In this document: piece after piece, positions 34,601 through 46,089 of the stretch | Layout of the letters: every line of letters begins with the position of its first letter | How positions within the stretch are numbered: position 1 is the first letter of the stretch | NCBI GenBank assembly: GCA_018894105.1 | Contig: CM032127.1 | Span: 27,954,369-28,018,368, forward strand | Source of the DNA: Jacaranda mimosifolia | Lineage: Eukaryota > Streptophyta > Magnoliopsida > Lamiales > Bignoniaceae | Reading direction: 5' to 3' | Length of the DNA: 64,000 bases | The notes under the pieces: model-generated | What the model saw: only the letters and a program-made list of their open reading frames with translations | What the model was told of the DNA's origin: nothing | Databases searched by the model: none | Program-made: the position numbers and the translations under genes

Positions 34601-35880
34601 CATGGTGAAGAAAAGAGAGAAAAAAGAAGAAGAAAGGAAAGAAAAGAGAAGGAAGCGAAAATAAAGTTCTGCTGCCAGGTTTGATGGTTTAAAATTAAAC
34701 TTTCACTTATTGCCATTAAGCCCTCAAAGCATAGACAAATTTCCATTCAACCCACAAGTTTGAAGAAATTACACTTGGCCCCAAATCTTTACAATGTGAT
34801 CCAACTAGGTCTTACCTAATTGCATTTAGACCCAAAAACTTCCAACTTCCTTGCAATTAAGCCTTTATCTCATCATCATCGAAATATCAAATTTCAGTGG
34901 TGTTACAAAAAGCCATTTTTCAAGGATTTCTGGACTGAGGATTGCCAAACAGAGTTTGAAAATGAGTAAAAGGCTAATAAAGGTGAATATGGTGGGCTAG
35001 TTAATTTTTCTTTAATTTTTGATACTAAGTTGTCTGATATGATTAAAAAGGCTGGTTTAGACTCCATTATGAAGTTTGAGGAATTTGTTTACCCGAGTTA
35101 GTTACTGAGTTTTTGGTGAACATGACCTATAGAAAAGAAAAAGGAAATTCCATGATTGAGTCATATATGAATATCATACATATAAAATTGACTGTTTAGA
35201 AAATTGGCAAAAGTCTAGGTTGTGAAAATGATGGGCACAAATATTTTGAGATGAAGGAGTAGTGTAATAAAGATTATTTTGATAAAGATTCTGCCAAGAA
35301 AATAATTTGGAAAGGAAAAGGGCTTGAGAAATTTGTTCGTGGGTAGGCTTATAATGGAATGAATACCTATAACAAAATGCTTCACTAACTGATTCCTGAC
35401 ACTATTCTATGTTGTATCAAACTCATCCATAGAACTGACATAAATTTTATGGCAGTATATCTAATATGCGTTGCCTTAAGTGGATTCAAGATAAATTTGG
35501 GTTACCTAATCATCAAAAACATCATATACTACTATGTGAATAAGGCCAAAGTTCTATCATATGGGATGCTGTTTACTAGAATCTTCAAGGAGTTCAAGGT
35601 TGAACTACCTAAAAGTCTTATCGGAGCGAGATGTAGAAGCACATGATCACTACCACAATTTGGTAAAAATGGAATTCTATTGAAAGAAAAAAGGTTATTG
35701 GGTCACATGAAGGAGGATTCCTCGATCATGTACAAACACAAAACTACTAGAAAGAGAAAGTGTGAGAAGAGGATGCTAAAATAGACGAACCTAAGGAAGA
35801 TGATTCTAAGTGTTCAAGTGAGGAGGACAAGGACTTTGAAAACTTAAGGTGGAACTAATTCAAAAGTTCAATCTAATTCT
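31658..35880 (+). pseudogene. Sirevirus extra (env-like) ORF remnant, split by a solo LTR
   Basis: After pol and a spacer, ATG at 31658 opens MCRTKRNATTKSPIHSPTKE, a basic N-terminus like that of the additional ORF of SIRE-type elements. The frame decays towards 32034, where a Tekay-type LTR is inserted, and picks up after 34912. The block near 35480-35640 (MLFTRIFKEFKVELPKSLIG) is a conserved plant retroelement segment, followed by acidic Glu/Asp/Lys-rich DNA. Its role in the family is not settled. 'Env-like' is a positional name only. Confidence 0.6.
32035..34907 (-). mobile_element. Tekay-type gypsy solo LTR with 5-bp target duplication
   Basis: Ends TGTAGCACCCC and GGTGTTACA on plus, so the LTR reads from right to left. 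Both sides carry AAAAG (32030-32034 and 34908-34912), a perfect 5-bp duplication. Blocks such as CCTCACAGGGG (about 33364) and GTAAGTCCGAAGGACTTAG (about 32421) are reverse complements of blocks in the 11516-14436 LTR. At 2873 bp it has the size expected of Tekay/Del LTRs. No internal sequence remains, the usual product of recombination between two LTRs. It interrupts the extra ORF of the Sirevirus. Confidence 0.88.
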
Positions 35881-36899
35881 TGACCTCACCATTGAAGCCA
35901 CACTGTCTTATCCCCCCATTACTCCATCACTAATTCACTACATCATTTATCTGCATGTTTTAATTTTATTTTGGGCATGTATAGGATAATTTTTACTTTT
36001 TTGTTGATGGATGATTTTATCTATTTTGATATTGGACATCATTTGTTGGATACTTTTCTCTGTTTTTTATTCTCTCGTAGCCCCTGCTTGATGATGCCAA
36101 AGGGAGATAATGGTTTATGAATAAGTATTCCATATTTATGCTTATTATTGTGCTTAAGATAATGTTTATTCGTATTACTGAGCTTAAGATATGATGCTTT
36201 TGGATAAATTCTAGTACCTTTCTTTTACCCTTTGATGCATTATGCTCTTTTATGCTCTGATACATCATTATTGCTCTGATATGCTATGAACCTTTTTGAT
36301 ATGATATACTTTGAAAATAGCTCTGAAAATGCTATCAACTGTGATCTAATATATTAATAAAGAAACCTCACACTTTGTTCTGACATTGAAAAGTCATAAA
36401 TATGATTTGATATTCTAATAATATACTCTGATACAGTTAATTCTCTGATTACTCTAGATGCTCTGATTACTCTATTAAAATGTTTTTGCATCATATGTTC
36501 TGGTTATTGATAAGGCTCTGATATTACAAGGCTCTGATATTACAATGATATGCTCGTGCACTGTTCTCACTATGTCAAGAAAAATTCTTGTCTGAAATGC
36601 TTACTGGGATATTGTGCTTATTTGGATAAAAACTGTTGAATTGATCATTGCTCTCAAATGGGAAAATGCTTGATGAATATGATATAAGAACTAACGATTG
36701 AAAGTTATGTTCTCAAAAGTCTCCTACAAAGATAGTTGTTCTATTATGAAGTTAAGGGGAGCAAAGATTGAGAAAATCTCTCATTTAGAGGGAGACACTA
36801 GATTTCTTAAAAGGGCCCTGTAAGTATTCCTTCACGTTTACTCAATTGAAATTCTTCTTGGAATACTTGCTTGTTTGTCATCATCAAAAAAAAGGAAAT
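35881..36899 (+). other. Sirevirus 3' untranslated region and polypurine tract
   Basis: Non-coding stretch with many scattered copies of GCTCTGATA/CTCTGATT (about 36250-36540), a pattern typical of the region before a Sirevirus 3' LTR. It ends with a purine run AAAAAAAAGGAAAT immediately before the LTR, the expected polypurine tract that primes plus-strand synthesis. Confidence 0.65.
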
Positions 36900-38364
36900 T
36901 GTTGACCTTTTGGTCTAATCATAAGTTTTGATGACAACAAGCTAATCATCAATGCTAATGATTTCTTGAAGTAATGCTTCTTAGATTGCAGGGATCAGTC
37001 AATAGTTTAAACTAGATCTAAGTTTCAAAAGGCGATCTAAAGGATAGAATGATTTTCAATTGTTGGGAAGTAGTTGATTAGGGCTTATTGGTAGCATCAC
37101 CTGAAGAATTGAAACTTTCCAGCTAAAATGATATGAAAACTTCAATATTCAAATTTGAAATTTGGATTTATGATTTGAAATGGGTTCAAAGAAAGCAATA
37201 TGTGCAGACAGCTCACTTATACAAAAATATAAAATGCAGGAAGTCAAACGTAGGAAGCAGAGACTGTCCCACACAAAAAGAAATTTTTTTGGCATGATTC
37301 CATACTTGTGATTAATGTTCATAAATTGCTAGTTTACTTATACATACTCTAAGATGGACTGCAAATACAAGCGAGAGAGAAAGACACAACTAATATATCC
37401 AAGCTTGTTCCTTCACTCCTTTTCAAGTCCTCTCAAGCTATCTCAAAAATCTCTCAAATCTACAGCTAAATTCCATTTCTTATCGTTTCTTAGATTGAGA
37501 GCTGATCTGCTAAAATTGTTTTAATAGCTTGTAAAAGTGTAACCTTTTTTCTCACTATGATTACCTTGTAAGGTTAAGAAGTATCCTTAAAGTCATGTTG
37601 CTGAAAGAATTCATTTCCTTATAGTGCACTATTCTCAGTTAAGATTTATCTATAAAGACTGGGTGTTGAAGGAATTCATTTCCTTGGGATGTAGCGTTTG
37701 AAGTTTAGACTTTAGCAATAAAATTTGGTTTTCAACTTTATCCCATAAAAGTTATTAGAGTGTTAAAGGAATTCGTTTCCTAGTGAAGCAATTGTTAAAG
37801 GTTTGACTTTAGCCATGTGAAAGGTTGGGTTTTTTACTGTGCCTACAAAAGTCAGGATCTGGTCCTTCTATACCATAAGGGACTGGGTTATTGGCTAAGC
37901 CCGAAAAAGTCAAGGTTAGATTCTTACATACCTTAAAGAATCAAGGTTTTTAGTTGAGCCTGCAAACACCAAGATTTGGAACTTTTATACTGTGAAGGAC
38001 ATAATTAGTATTGCTCTCATTAAAACTTTAGGTTAAGATTGCTCTCAAGAAAATCTTTGTGATAGGTTAGATTTCAACCTGTGAAAGATTGGTATGGTGA
38101 TTTTTCCCAAAATCTTAAATTGCAAATCTTAGGTCCGAAACTCTCTAAACCTAATATTCTTTACATGTTTTATTCTTCACTATTGTACATTGCTTACATA
38201 TGAATAATTGCACTGTACATTGTTTATTCCTCTACTACTGCTCAATAATATGTTCAACTGTTGTAAGTATTGAACTAATAGGTTTAGAAAGCAATCAACC
38301 CCGAAGTCATTCTGCTATGTGAAAAAGTTGTAGCAGCATAATTTACCCCCTCTTATGCTCAACA
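36900..38364 (+). repeat. Sirevirus 3' LTR
   Basis: Begins TGTTGA right after the polypurine tract and ends TCAACA, a 6-bp inverted repeat with TG...CA borders, giving 1465 bp. The repeated phrase GAATTCATTTCCTT (about 37608, 37670 and a variant near 37765) lies inside. The matching 5' LTR is not in the window, so no LTR-to-LTR comparison is possible. Confidence 0.72.
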
Positions 38365-38439
38365 CTATACCACATATATAAAAATAAATAAATTTCATTT
38401 TCAGTAATTTTATTCTTAGTGCATTGTTGAAAAGCTTTC

Positions 38440-39523
38440 TAATGTGTTTTATGCTACCCATAGTTCTAAGGGGCTCTAATTAAGACGCCTTAAAAGTTGA
38501 ATATGGGATTGATGATGTAGGAATAGAAAGGTTTTATGCTTCTAGTTTTATGAAATATGATGGTTGATGAGAAATCCGTTAATGATAAATTCATCAATTT
38601 CAAGTTTGTTGAGACCGCTAGAGGAAGATGTGTCAAAGTTTAGTAAACATTATAACAGTTCATATTTAATTAAAAAGCTCCTACTATCTTGGCCTAATTT
38701 TTCTAGGGATCTAAGATATCAATAAGAAATTTCACTTTGACTAATGCTAATTGAGGATGTAGAGATAACATAGGATGAATGTTGAACAATATAAGAGATA
38801 AAAGCCAAGTCAACCTAGTGGGTAATTACAACCTAAATAAATTTTAATTTAGAGTTAATAAGTTTAAGAATAACAAAAAAAAAAGGTTGGAAGAAATACT
38901 ATCATCATAATAATAATGCTCAACCTAAGCTATGAGCTATCAGATGAATGTATTATTCGAAATATTACTTAAATTTTGTTTGATTTACCTCCTTATAGTA
39001 AACTAATAGTATAATGACTTATCAAGAAGAAGTTAAAAACTGAAAGGTTAATAAATAAGTATAACCCCTAGATTTGCACAACAAGAAGGTATATATAGAT
39101 TATTTTGATGCTTAATTCTTATACTGCTTGGATCTTAACAATCAGGACTTTATTGGCTTTGAAATATGTGTAAGTTAGTGATCGATCAGATAGATGTTAA
39201 GGCCTTTTAGATGGGAATTTAGGTAAAGAATTTATATGGAACAACTAAGTGATCAATATAAGTTACACAAATTAATAAAATCTTTGTACAGTCTATCAAG
39301 CTACTACATATTGGCGTGAAAAAGTTTAATGAATGCTAGTTTATACATTTAGATCAAATGAACGTGACATATATGCATATTATGAGGAAGAAATGCGAGA
39401 AAGAAATGCGAGAATATTTGGTAATATATTTGTGCATAATGATATGTTAATTTTTTAGTTCAGGACTTTATAAAAAATGCAAATAGTTATTTGTGTAATA
39501 TCTTTTTGAAATGAAAGACTTGA
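38440..39523 (+). pseudogene. Tork-like gag to RT remnant (left half)
   Basis: Heavily broken. Recognisable pieces are the RT block with MDVKAFL-like wording (about 39200-39245), the SLYGL-region equivalent near 39285-39310, and the segment before the break, which ends in MKDLRE (39511-39528, the last bases being the target duplication). Stops occur every few dozen codons. Confidence 0.6.
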
Positions 39524-39528
39524 GAGAA

Positions 39529-40562
39529 TGTTAAGTTGTATATTTGTTATTTAATTTGTATAATTTTCCCTTAAAGTTAATAGTAAAAATGCTTAATTGT
39601 TGGATTTTAACTTTCATTTTATATTTTGTGAAGCAAATTGAAGATTCGAGCTAAATACAATTGAAAATCAAGTATTTGACATGCTTAGAGCAAAAAAAAA
39701 AAAAAATTCGCATTCTCAAGGACATGAGGAATGGAAGAAGGAAATAATTCGAGTGCGAATGTATCTTGCTTCCCAAGACTCTATGTAAATTTAATTAGGA
39801 AACATTCAACCTTTTTTGACAATTATATATTTTTGGAATATTTCAATATCTGTTTCTTTAATTAGGAGAATTTAAGTTTTTCTATTTTGGTAGGACTCTT
39901 AATTAGTTTTTCAGTTGAATTAGGAGTTGTAGACTATTTATATGGAACCAAGAATCTTTCATAGGAAGCTCTTTCATATCTTTCATTCAGTATATTTTAA
40001 TTTTCTGCATTTTTCTCTTAAGCATGAGTTGCTAAACTCTTGTTCTAGCCTAAGGGATTATTTATGTTTAGGTTCTTCAATATTTGTGAGATCTAAATAA
40101 TTTGATTCATATTTCTTATTTCTTGAGTATTGATTTATCTTTAGTTTTCATTATGAATATTCAGGTTTATTGAATTTAGGGCTCAAATGTGATAGATTAT
40201 AATATTTGTTCTATCAATTAGAACATTAAATAAGTAATTATTTAATTGTTCTAATGCTTGTGGCAAATAACATAGTTATGTGTAAGGATATGCATAATTT
40301 ATGTTATGTGGATAAATAATCTAGTCTAAATAAACCCCGCTTGTGTGTGTTTGTTGACTAGGATTGGGTCTCTCTATTTATAATACTATTGATAAATTAA
40401 ATCCTAGGAGCGTTTCTTTAAAGTGTTTTATTGGCAAGAAAAATAACTAATGAGCTTGTCTTAGTTACTGAGATAGTAAAGAGAGATTGGTTATTAGGGC
40501 ATCTCGTGTAACTATAATCAGCCCATTTAATGATGGTGAAATCTGCTTGTAATTGAAACAGA
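39529..40562 (+). repeat. Athila 5' LTR, 3'-truncated by nested insertion
   Basis: Aligns along its length with 50657-53150 of the 3' LTR, apart from the PIF-like insertion present only in the 3' copy. Shared landmarks are the long A run near 39693, the TAGGACTCTTAATTAGTTTTTC phrase (about 39893) and AAATCCTAGGA (about 40400). About 300 bp of the LTR end are missing after 40562, lost with the Tat insertion or a later deletion. Confidence 0.85.
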
Positions 40563-41330
40563 TGATAGATTGGGAAGGTTCGACCTCTCTGGTCAATCTA
40601 TGAATATAATTGGGCTAAGTTCTGCAATCATGAGCAAACATCAAGCTAGCCGAGGTGCCCTTGGCTAAGGCACTCCAACGCTCAATTTAGTACGGGGTCG
40701 ACTAGATATAATGAGCAGCAAAGTAATGGCTTTGTGTATATAAAATGGCATACCTTTAGTGAGGCTGAATGAGAGGTATTTTTAGCCTTATCCTATGGGG
40801 ATTTGTCTGAGATACCCTTTACATGTAAGAAGGATCTTTGTCCTTGCATAAGGGGCCTTAGGTTATCTCCCACTCCTGTACTATTCCAGGTGGCTACATC
40901 TCCACGTTTCACGGATAGAATAGTACACTGTAGACGCACCTCCTGCCTAATGCAGTAGTATGGGTGGTATTGGGGCGGCATGCGCCATTAATGCGAAGGC
41001 ATGTTGCCTGTTAGGGCATTTAATGCAGTAGAGAGTTGATTCTGCACCGAGCCAAACTCCTTGGTTGGTGACAAGATTGATCTTACGATGAGTTGGCGCG
41101 CGAAGTAAGAGGTGGCTGAGTGCCCTAGTCGAAGGGTCGACCAGCGGTCCCAATCTGGGGCCTGATCGAAAGGCTACCACAATGAAGCCAGTATAACAAG
41201 TCGATCTGTTTGGTCGACTTGGGCCATCTAAAGTTGGTAGCACAATTGGGCCCTAAGGATGAGATGGGTCTGTTGCTACATCCTTGAGTCTATGGTCTTT
41301 GGGCCGAGCCTATTGAGCTATCTCATATCA
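40563..41330 (-). repeat. Tat 3' LTR (minus orientation)
   Basis: On minus it starts TGATATGAGATAGC at 41330, right after a purine-rich GGAAGTAGGGGGACTCA tract, and ends CAATCTATCA at 40563. A TATA-like TTTTATATACAC (about 40736-40746 on minus) precedes the TTGAGCGTTGGAGTGCC segment (about 40666-40686) that is typical of Tat LTR downstream regions. The partner LTR is missing, so both borders are inferred. Confidence 0.5.
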
Positions 41331-41541
41331 TGAGTCCCCCTACTTCCGAATACTGAACGAGGTGATCGACGAGAAAGATTGGGGAGTAGTCTTGTGCAGT
41401 TACATGGGTTAATCGATGAGGGTTTTTGAAAATCAGTTCTGGTTTTGCGCATTTAATGCGACAATTACATCGTGGCGGGCGTGGCGCCGAATGGCGATTA
41501 TACCATTATTACTATCACTTGAGTTCCCACGCTCGGGTGCC

Positions 41542-41549
41542 TATAAATA
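41542..41549 (+). promoter_or_regulatory. TATA-like box for the antisense ORF
   Basis: TATAAATA on plus, about 200-400 bp ahead of the plus-strand accessory ORF and outside the inferred LTR. Its place suggests that the antisense ORF has its own promoter. No start site can be proven from sequence. Confidence 0.4.
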
Positions 41550-41735
41550 AGTGTGGTTAAAGTACTCATTTTTACTTTTACTACTTTGCATCTGTTCGAG
41601 CTTTGAGCCAACTACTTTTTCTGTTAATATATTGTACCATTTTGTTTATCGACAAAGAGTAAGTCCCTTCATTTGTTTTCCTTAGTGTTATTCCTTTGCT
41701 CTAGAAATATTGCATTTGTTCGATTCTGAGAGTAG

Positions 41736-44168
41736 TCACGGGGGGATAGCGAGGTTACTCATTTAGATAGGCCTGGAGGTTCATTAGAGGAGTCGAGTAG
41801 CTCGTCGGGCGACAGCTTGAGCTCCAGTAGCTCGAGCAGCGATCGAGCTGGTAGGGGGAAGGTGAAGCTGAGCCAAGTCAGGCTCCCTTGTTGCGCGGTC
41901 GATTATTTACCCCCAACCACTATAGCAAAATAGTATCTATGATCACGCTTGCCGACTTAAGGCGCATTAGGCAGCTGTATCATGTCCTCGAAGAGTATGA
42001 ACTTTTAATGCTTGGGCCCTTTGGTTGGATGCATCGACCCTCGATTGGGTGTATAATTATGTTCGAGGATGCCTTTAGATGTGGCCTTAGGTTCCCCTTA
42101 GGTGGTGCTGTAGTTGGCCTACTTAGGGATTTAGAAGTGTGCATAACTCAACTATTGTCGAATTATTTCTCTATTATTTATAGCTTTGTCGTTCTAATGC
42201 ACACATTCGACCAGCCTGCCAATTTTGAAAACTTTTCAAATCATTTTCACCTTCCAATGTCCCACAAGTCGGGTAGCACCGACGAGTCGGGTTTTTATTA
42301 TCTTACTGCCTGGCCCCACCGTAAATTTCTTGTCACCCCAGCATCTTTATATGGGCAAGAGTGGAAGAAACGTTATTTATATGTTCGAGTCGCTGGGGTT
42401 TTCAATATTTCGAGGGGGTGGTGGATGGGTCATGTCAAGATGCCAGATAACCGAACCCCAACCTGGCCCAATACCTTCATTAGGGACCTAGTCGAGTTTA
42501 CTCAGCTGGAGGCCTCAGTATTTATCGAGGAAAGAAGTTTGGTGTTAGCTGGGTTATCGCCAGCCCAACTGGATTTGCCATCGGACGATCGACTAATAGA
42601 TTGTGTTGTCGATGATTTGTTATTTTATCTATTTTTCTGTTCAGTTTCAATCCTTTGTTTTTATGCTGCTTGGTAGATTGAGATGAAATCATGAACTGAT
42701 CAAGAGCCAAAGCTTTGGCGAAGGCTGAGAGGAATGAGTAGTGTCATTTGGCTACAGCGGCTCGTTGAGAGGCTGCTCAGCCCGTGGCGACCCTAGGAAG
42801 CAGCCTAACGGGTCGAGGCAAAGGCCCATGGTCGAGTAGGGTGGACCTGCTCCTAAGAAGACGGCGATCGAGAAGGGCAAGGGGAAAGCCACGAGGTCAT
42901 GCCAACCCTCTAGTTATGGTTTGTTTGGCCGATGTGGTGACGACGTGTTATTCCAGCTACTAAAACTACCATCGTCGAGGTTCGGGATGGAGTCGAGCAT
43001 GGCTATTCATAACTCCTTATCGATAGAGACGGTGGGGCCAACCGGTGCTGCCTCGCTAAAGGTGATGATGGCTGGGCTATTTACGTTCGACTATAAGAAA
43101 TTGATGGGGTTAAGCCAGGATGTTGCGCTCAGGGCTCTCGCTTACCACTCAAATATGGTAAGGCTCTAGTCGATTAAGTTGTATCGTCAAAAATTATTCT
43201 TTGGTCATATATTATTTTCTTATCAAGAATGTTGTTTTTCAAGTAGGCCAGCTAGGCTATCATTTTTGTAAGAGGTCGGAGCTGGCCCTTGTCGATCGTG
43301 AGCATTTGCAAGAGGACGAAGACATGGAGACTCTGAAGGCTTAGCTCGAGTCTTCCTAGACCAGGGTCGAGGAGCTGGCCAAAGAGGTCGAGGAGCTCAA
43401 CACTCAGCTCTGATTGAGAGATAGTCAGCTAGTTGCCTCCATTGCAGAAAAGACCAGGATGGACAAACTGCTCAAGTAGGCCAGAATAGATGCGCAACAT
43501 GGTTATGAGTCTGGTCAGTCAGCGGGTCGAAGGGCGGCGCTCGATGAGGCTCGGGCTGAATTCTTTAGAAAATTATCGTTGATGTGGCGAGAGGCCATAC
43601 AATAGTTCATGCTATGATCGGCATTCCAAGATTCGAGCATTGTGTTCTCTTTGGATGATGCTAGGAACGCATTCGACAAGCTGATCAAGCAACTGCAGTT
43701 CCTTGGCTATTCTTTTCGTCTTGAGGATAGGGATCACATCAGCCCCATCCTCGATGAGCAGCTGCAGCCATACCCTAAGGACGAGGAGGCCAATGCTGAA
43801 GAGAGAAATCTTTTGAGGCTCCTGCAGTTGAGGGGGTTGCAAAGGTCCCACCTGCAGTGCCTTTGACTGAGGCGCAGAAGAAGAAGGCTGAGGTGGCGAA
43901 GAAGTTGGATGAGGTGGCAAAAGAGTTTTCCTTTACGAGTGAGTTCGCATTTGAGCTTCGGGATGGCATGGTTGATGCTGCGGAGTACCTTCCTTCGCTT
44001 GGGAGAGGTTTTTTGGCCGACGAGGCATGGCTTTCTCAACCAGCGACTGCCACTATTTCTGCTGTTGTTGCGATGCTTGAGCCGAGGGTGAACAACCCCA
44101 TGGTAGTTCTTATTGCAATTGAGAAGGGTGTGCGAGTAGGACATGATGAGGGTGCTGGGTCAATCTAA
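41736..44168 (+). pseudogene. Tat accessory ORF in antisense, 'putative gypsy-type transposon' family
   Basis: The N-terminal frame (about 41743-41925) is Ser-rich (ESSSSSGDSLSSSSSSSDRA). After a frameshift, 41888-42676 is a long open frame (first ATG at 41939). It has MFEDAFRCGLRFPLGGAVVG, SGFYYLTAWPHRKFLV, EWKKRYLYVR and GWWMGHVKMP, the pattern of the plant PF04195-like accessory protein of gypsy elements. Further fragments include a Glu/Lys-rich coiled-coil-like part (about 43300-43600), the 43642-43866 frame and the C-terminal frame 43857-44168 (PLTEAQKKKAEVAKKLDEVA...). A poly(A) signal follows. The function of the family is unknown. Stops and frameshifts show decay. Confidence 0.68.
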
Positions 44169-44242
44169 TGTTGTTCTTCATGATATATTTTATTTTTATT
44201 TTTGGTTGTAATTTGGAATGTTGAAATTGGGTGTTGAATTTG

Positions 44243-44248
44243 AATAAA
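44243..44248 (+). terminator. Poly(A) signal of the antisense ORF
   Basis: AATAAA about 75 bp after the stop of the plus-strand accessory ORF, in T-rich context. It fits an independent transcription unit. Confidence 0.4.
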
Positions 44249-44513
44249 GTACTCTTTATTGCTCTTTGAATATATTTGTTTTGTCTAATGACATGTGCTC
44301 TTTTATTACTTCTTTGAACATACCTATTTTGTTGAATGACATGTGCTTGTAAGTAAGCCGTTTGGTTTAATGAAGGTTGTCCTCGAGTGTTTGTGTTGCG
44401 TTTGTGTTGCCAAAATTTCGTAAAATTAGTTCAAGACCGTCGTCGAATGAACCATGATGACCTAAACCAATACGTATTTTAATTCACATTATGCGTCTTT
44501 AATTTATTAGCTA

Positions 44514-44935
44514 GAGGTCCTTTTGATCGACTTTGGGGTCGATTGTTATTAATTGAGTTGATTGCTTAATCCTGACTGTGAAACCTTGTCTTGGCGGCTA
44601 GAAGCCTGCTAAGTCGACTTCATGGTCGACAATAAATAACGAACTCATTTATTTGGTCGACTGCGGGGTCAACAGTAAACGATCGGTTCGTTTATTTGGT
44701 CTTGGCTGTGAAACCTTGAATTGGCGGCTAGAAGTCTGCTTGGTCGACTACAAGGTCGACAGTAAACGATCAATTCATTTATTTAGTCTTGGCTGTGAAG
44801 CCTTGAATTGGTGGCTAGAAGCTTACTTGGTCGACAGTAAACGATCGATTCGTTTATTTGGTCTTGGCTGTAAAGCCTTAACTTGACGGCTAGAAGCCTG
44901 CTTGGTCGACTACGGGGTCGACAACAAATGATCAC
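44514..44935. repeat. GGTCGAC-containing minisatellite between pol and antisense ORF
   Basis: Four diverged units share CTTGGCTGTGAAACCTTG, GGCGGCTAGAAG, TTGGTCGACTAC and AAACGATC...TTCATTTATTT. Unit starts are near 44573, 44704, 44790 and 44864, so unit length varies from about 75 to 130 bp. The array sits where the two opposed reading frames converge. Confidence 0.75.
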
Positions 44936-45082
44936 ATCATGCAAGTAGGTATTTGCGAGATGTGTCATAAATTTTCCTTGCTGTGACGAAATACAACGGA
45001 GGCCAATGGCCTTTTTATACATAGAATTTCTTTAAATTTACAGCATTCCAAGGTCGCAGTAGTTTATTGCCTCGTGTGTCTG

Positions 45083-46030
45083 TTAGTTGGTATGCATTGT
45101 GTTTTGACACTTTGACCACGGAGTAAGGTCCCTCCCAGTTTGGGTCGAGTTTTCCCACATTCTCGACATTTTGACTTTCTTGAGGACTACGTCTCCGACT
45201 TTGAAACTACACGGTCGAACTATTTTGTTGTAACATTCCATCATTTTCGACCGGTATCGTTGTTTTGTATTGTAGGCTGTGTGCTGCAGCTTGTTAATGG
45301 TGATAAGGTCGAGGGTCCTTTCTGTCGCATTTCTGATCGGGTTATAATAGATCACTCGGGCAGTGTGTTGCACCAGCTCGAATGGAATCACTGCCTCGGA
45401 GCTGTAGACTAAGCTATAAGGGCTGCAGCCTATGGCTGTTTGAGGTGTGGTTCTGTATGCCCACAGCACCCCGGGGAGGTCGTCCACCCAACTCGTTCAT
45501 GTTCCCTCTATTTGAGCTTTAAGGTGGTCGAGAAGTGTTATGTTCGTCACCTCCGTCTGGTCATTAACCTGGGGGTTTCCTACCGAGGTAAAGTGTTGGC
45601 ATATTCCCAAGGACTCACACTATTTTCTCATGCTCTTGCTTTGAAATTGAGTCCTATTGTCTAAGATCAGGACTTTAGGCAGGCTGAAACAAAAATTATG
45701 TTCTTCCAGATGAAGCTCTTGATAGCAACGTCGGTGATCTTTGGAATTGCTTCCGCTTCGACCTATTTAGTGAAGTTCTCGATCGCAATAATAATAATTT
45801 GTTGTTGAGTAGATATTTTTGGGAGAGATCCGACTATATCGATCCCCCACTGGTCGAATGATCATGTAATCTGGGTGTTTACCATCGACGATGTGGGCTA
45901 GTGTGGCATGTTCGAGTGAAGCTGGCAGGAAGGGCACCTTATAGTGAAGTCGATCGAATCCTTTAATAAAGTAGGCTAAAAATACCCTTATCGCATGACT
46001 TTGTGGGCTAGGGACTGATTGACTTCAGCA
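45083..46030 (-). pseudogene. Tat-type integrase remnant
   Basis: On minus, about 45865-45720 reads QWGIDIVGSLPKISTQQQ, the start of the integrase core. About 45660-45500 has LDNRTQFQSKSM, GNPQVNDQTEVTN and LKAQIEGT. The 45487-45083 frame has DDLPGVLWAYRTTPQTAIG, the G-x-SP-Y-SLVYSSEAVIP block and VRPCSFKVGDVVLKK at the C-terminal GPY/F-like region. Wording is of the Tat/Athila branch. A frame with a stop separates the blocks. Confidence 0.8.
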
Positions 46031-46089
46031 AGAAATTAGCATGCCAATTTCGTGCAGGACTTTATTTGCTTCGTCGGGTGTTAGGCATT

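Larger units (their letters stand above)
17895..38364 (+). mobile_element. Sirevirus-like Ty1/copia element, 5'-truncated, twice interrupted
   Basis: Fragments appear in the order protease, GAG-pre-integrase, integrase, RT, RNase H, extra (env-like) ORF, polypurine tract and 3' LTR, all on plus. Removing CACTA-2 (18547-28683) and the Tekay solo LTR (32035-34907) leaves a collinear element. RT and RNase H wording (for example YFLGLQVK and FGATNNGLCKEFAKHM) and the extra ORF after pol fit the SIRE/Maximus group. The 5' LTR and most of gag are missing. Every coding part has stops. Confidence 0.8.
40563..46085 (-). mobile_element. Partial Tat-lineage gypsy element, reversed
   Basis: Read on minus, the order is integrase core and C-terminus (46030-45083), a minisatellite, an accessory ORF in the opposite (antisense) orientation (41736-44168 on plus), a polypurine tract (41331-41348 region) and a 3' LTR (41330-40563). 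The 5' LTR, gag, protease, RT and RNase H are absent, cut off near 46085 by the Tekay fragment. Accessory ORFs between pol and the 3' LTR, some antisense, are known from Tat-lineage plant elements. Confidence 0.7.

Noticed and set aside
38365..38369. CTATA as the Sirevirus target duplication
   Set aside because: The left end of the Sirevirus is missing, so the partner copy cannot be shown.
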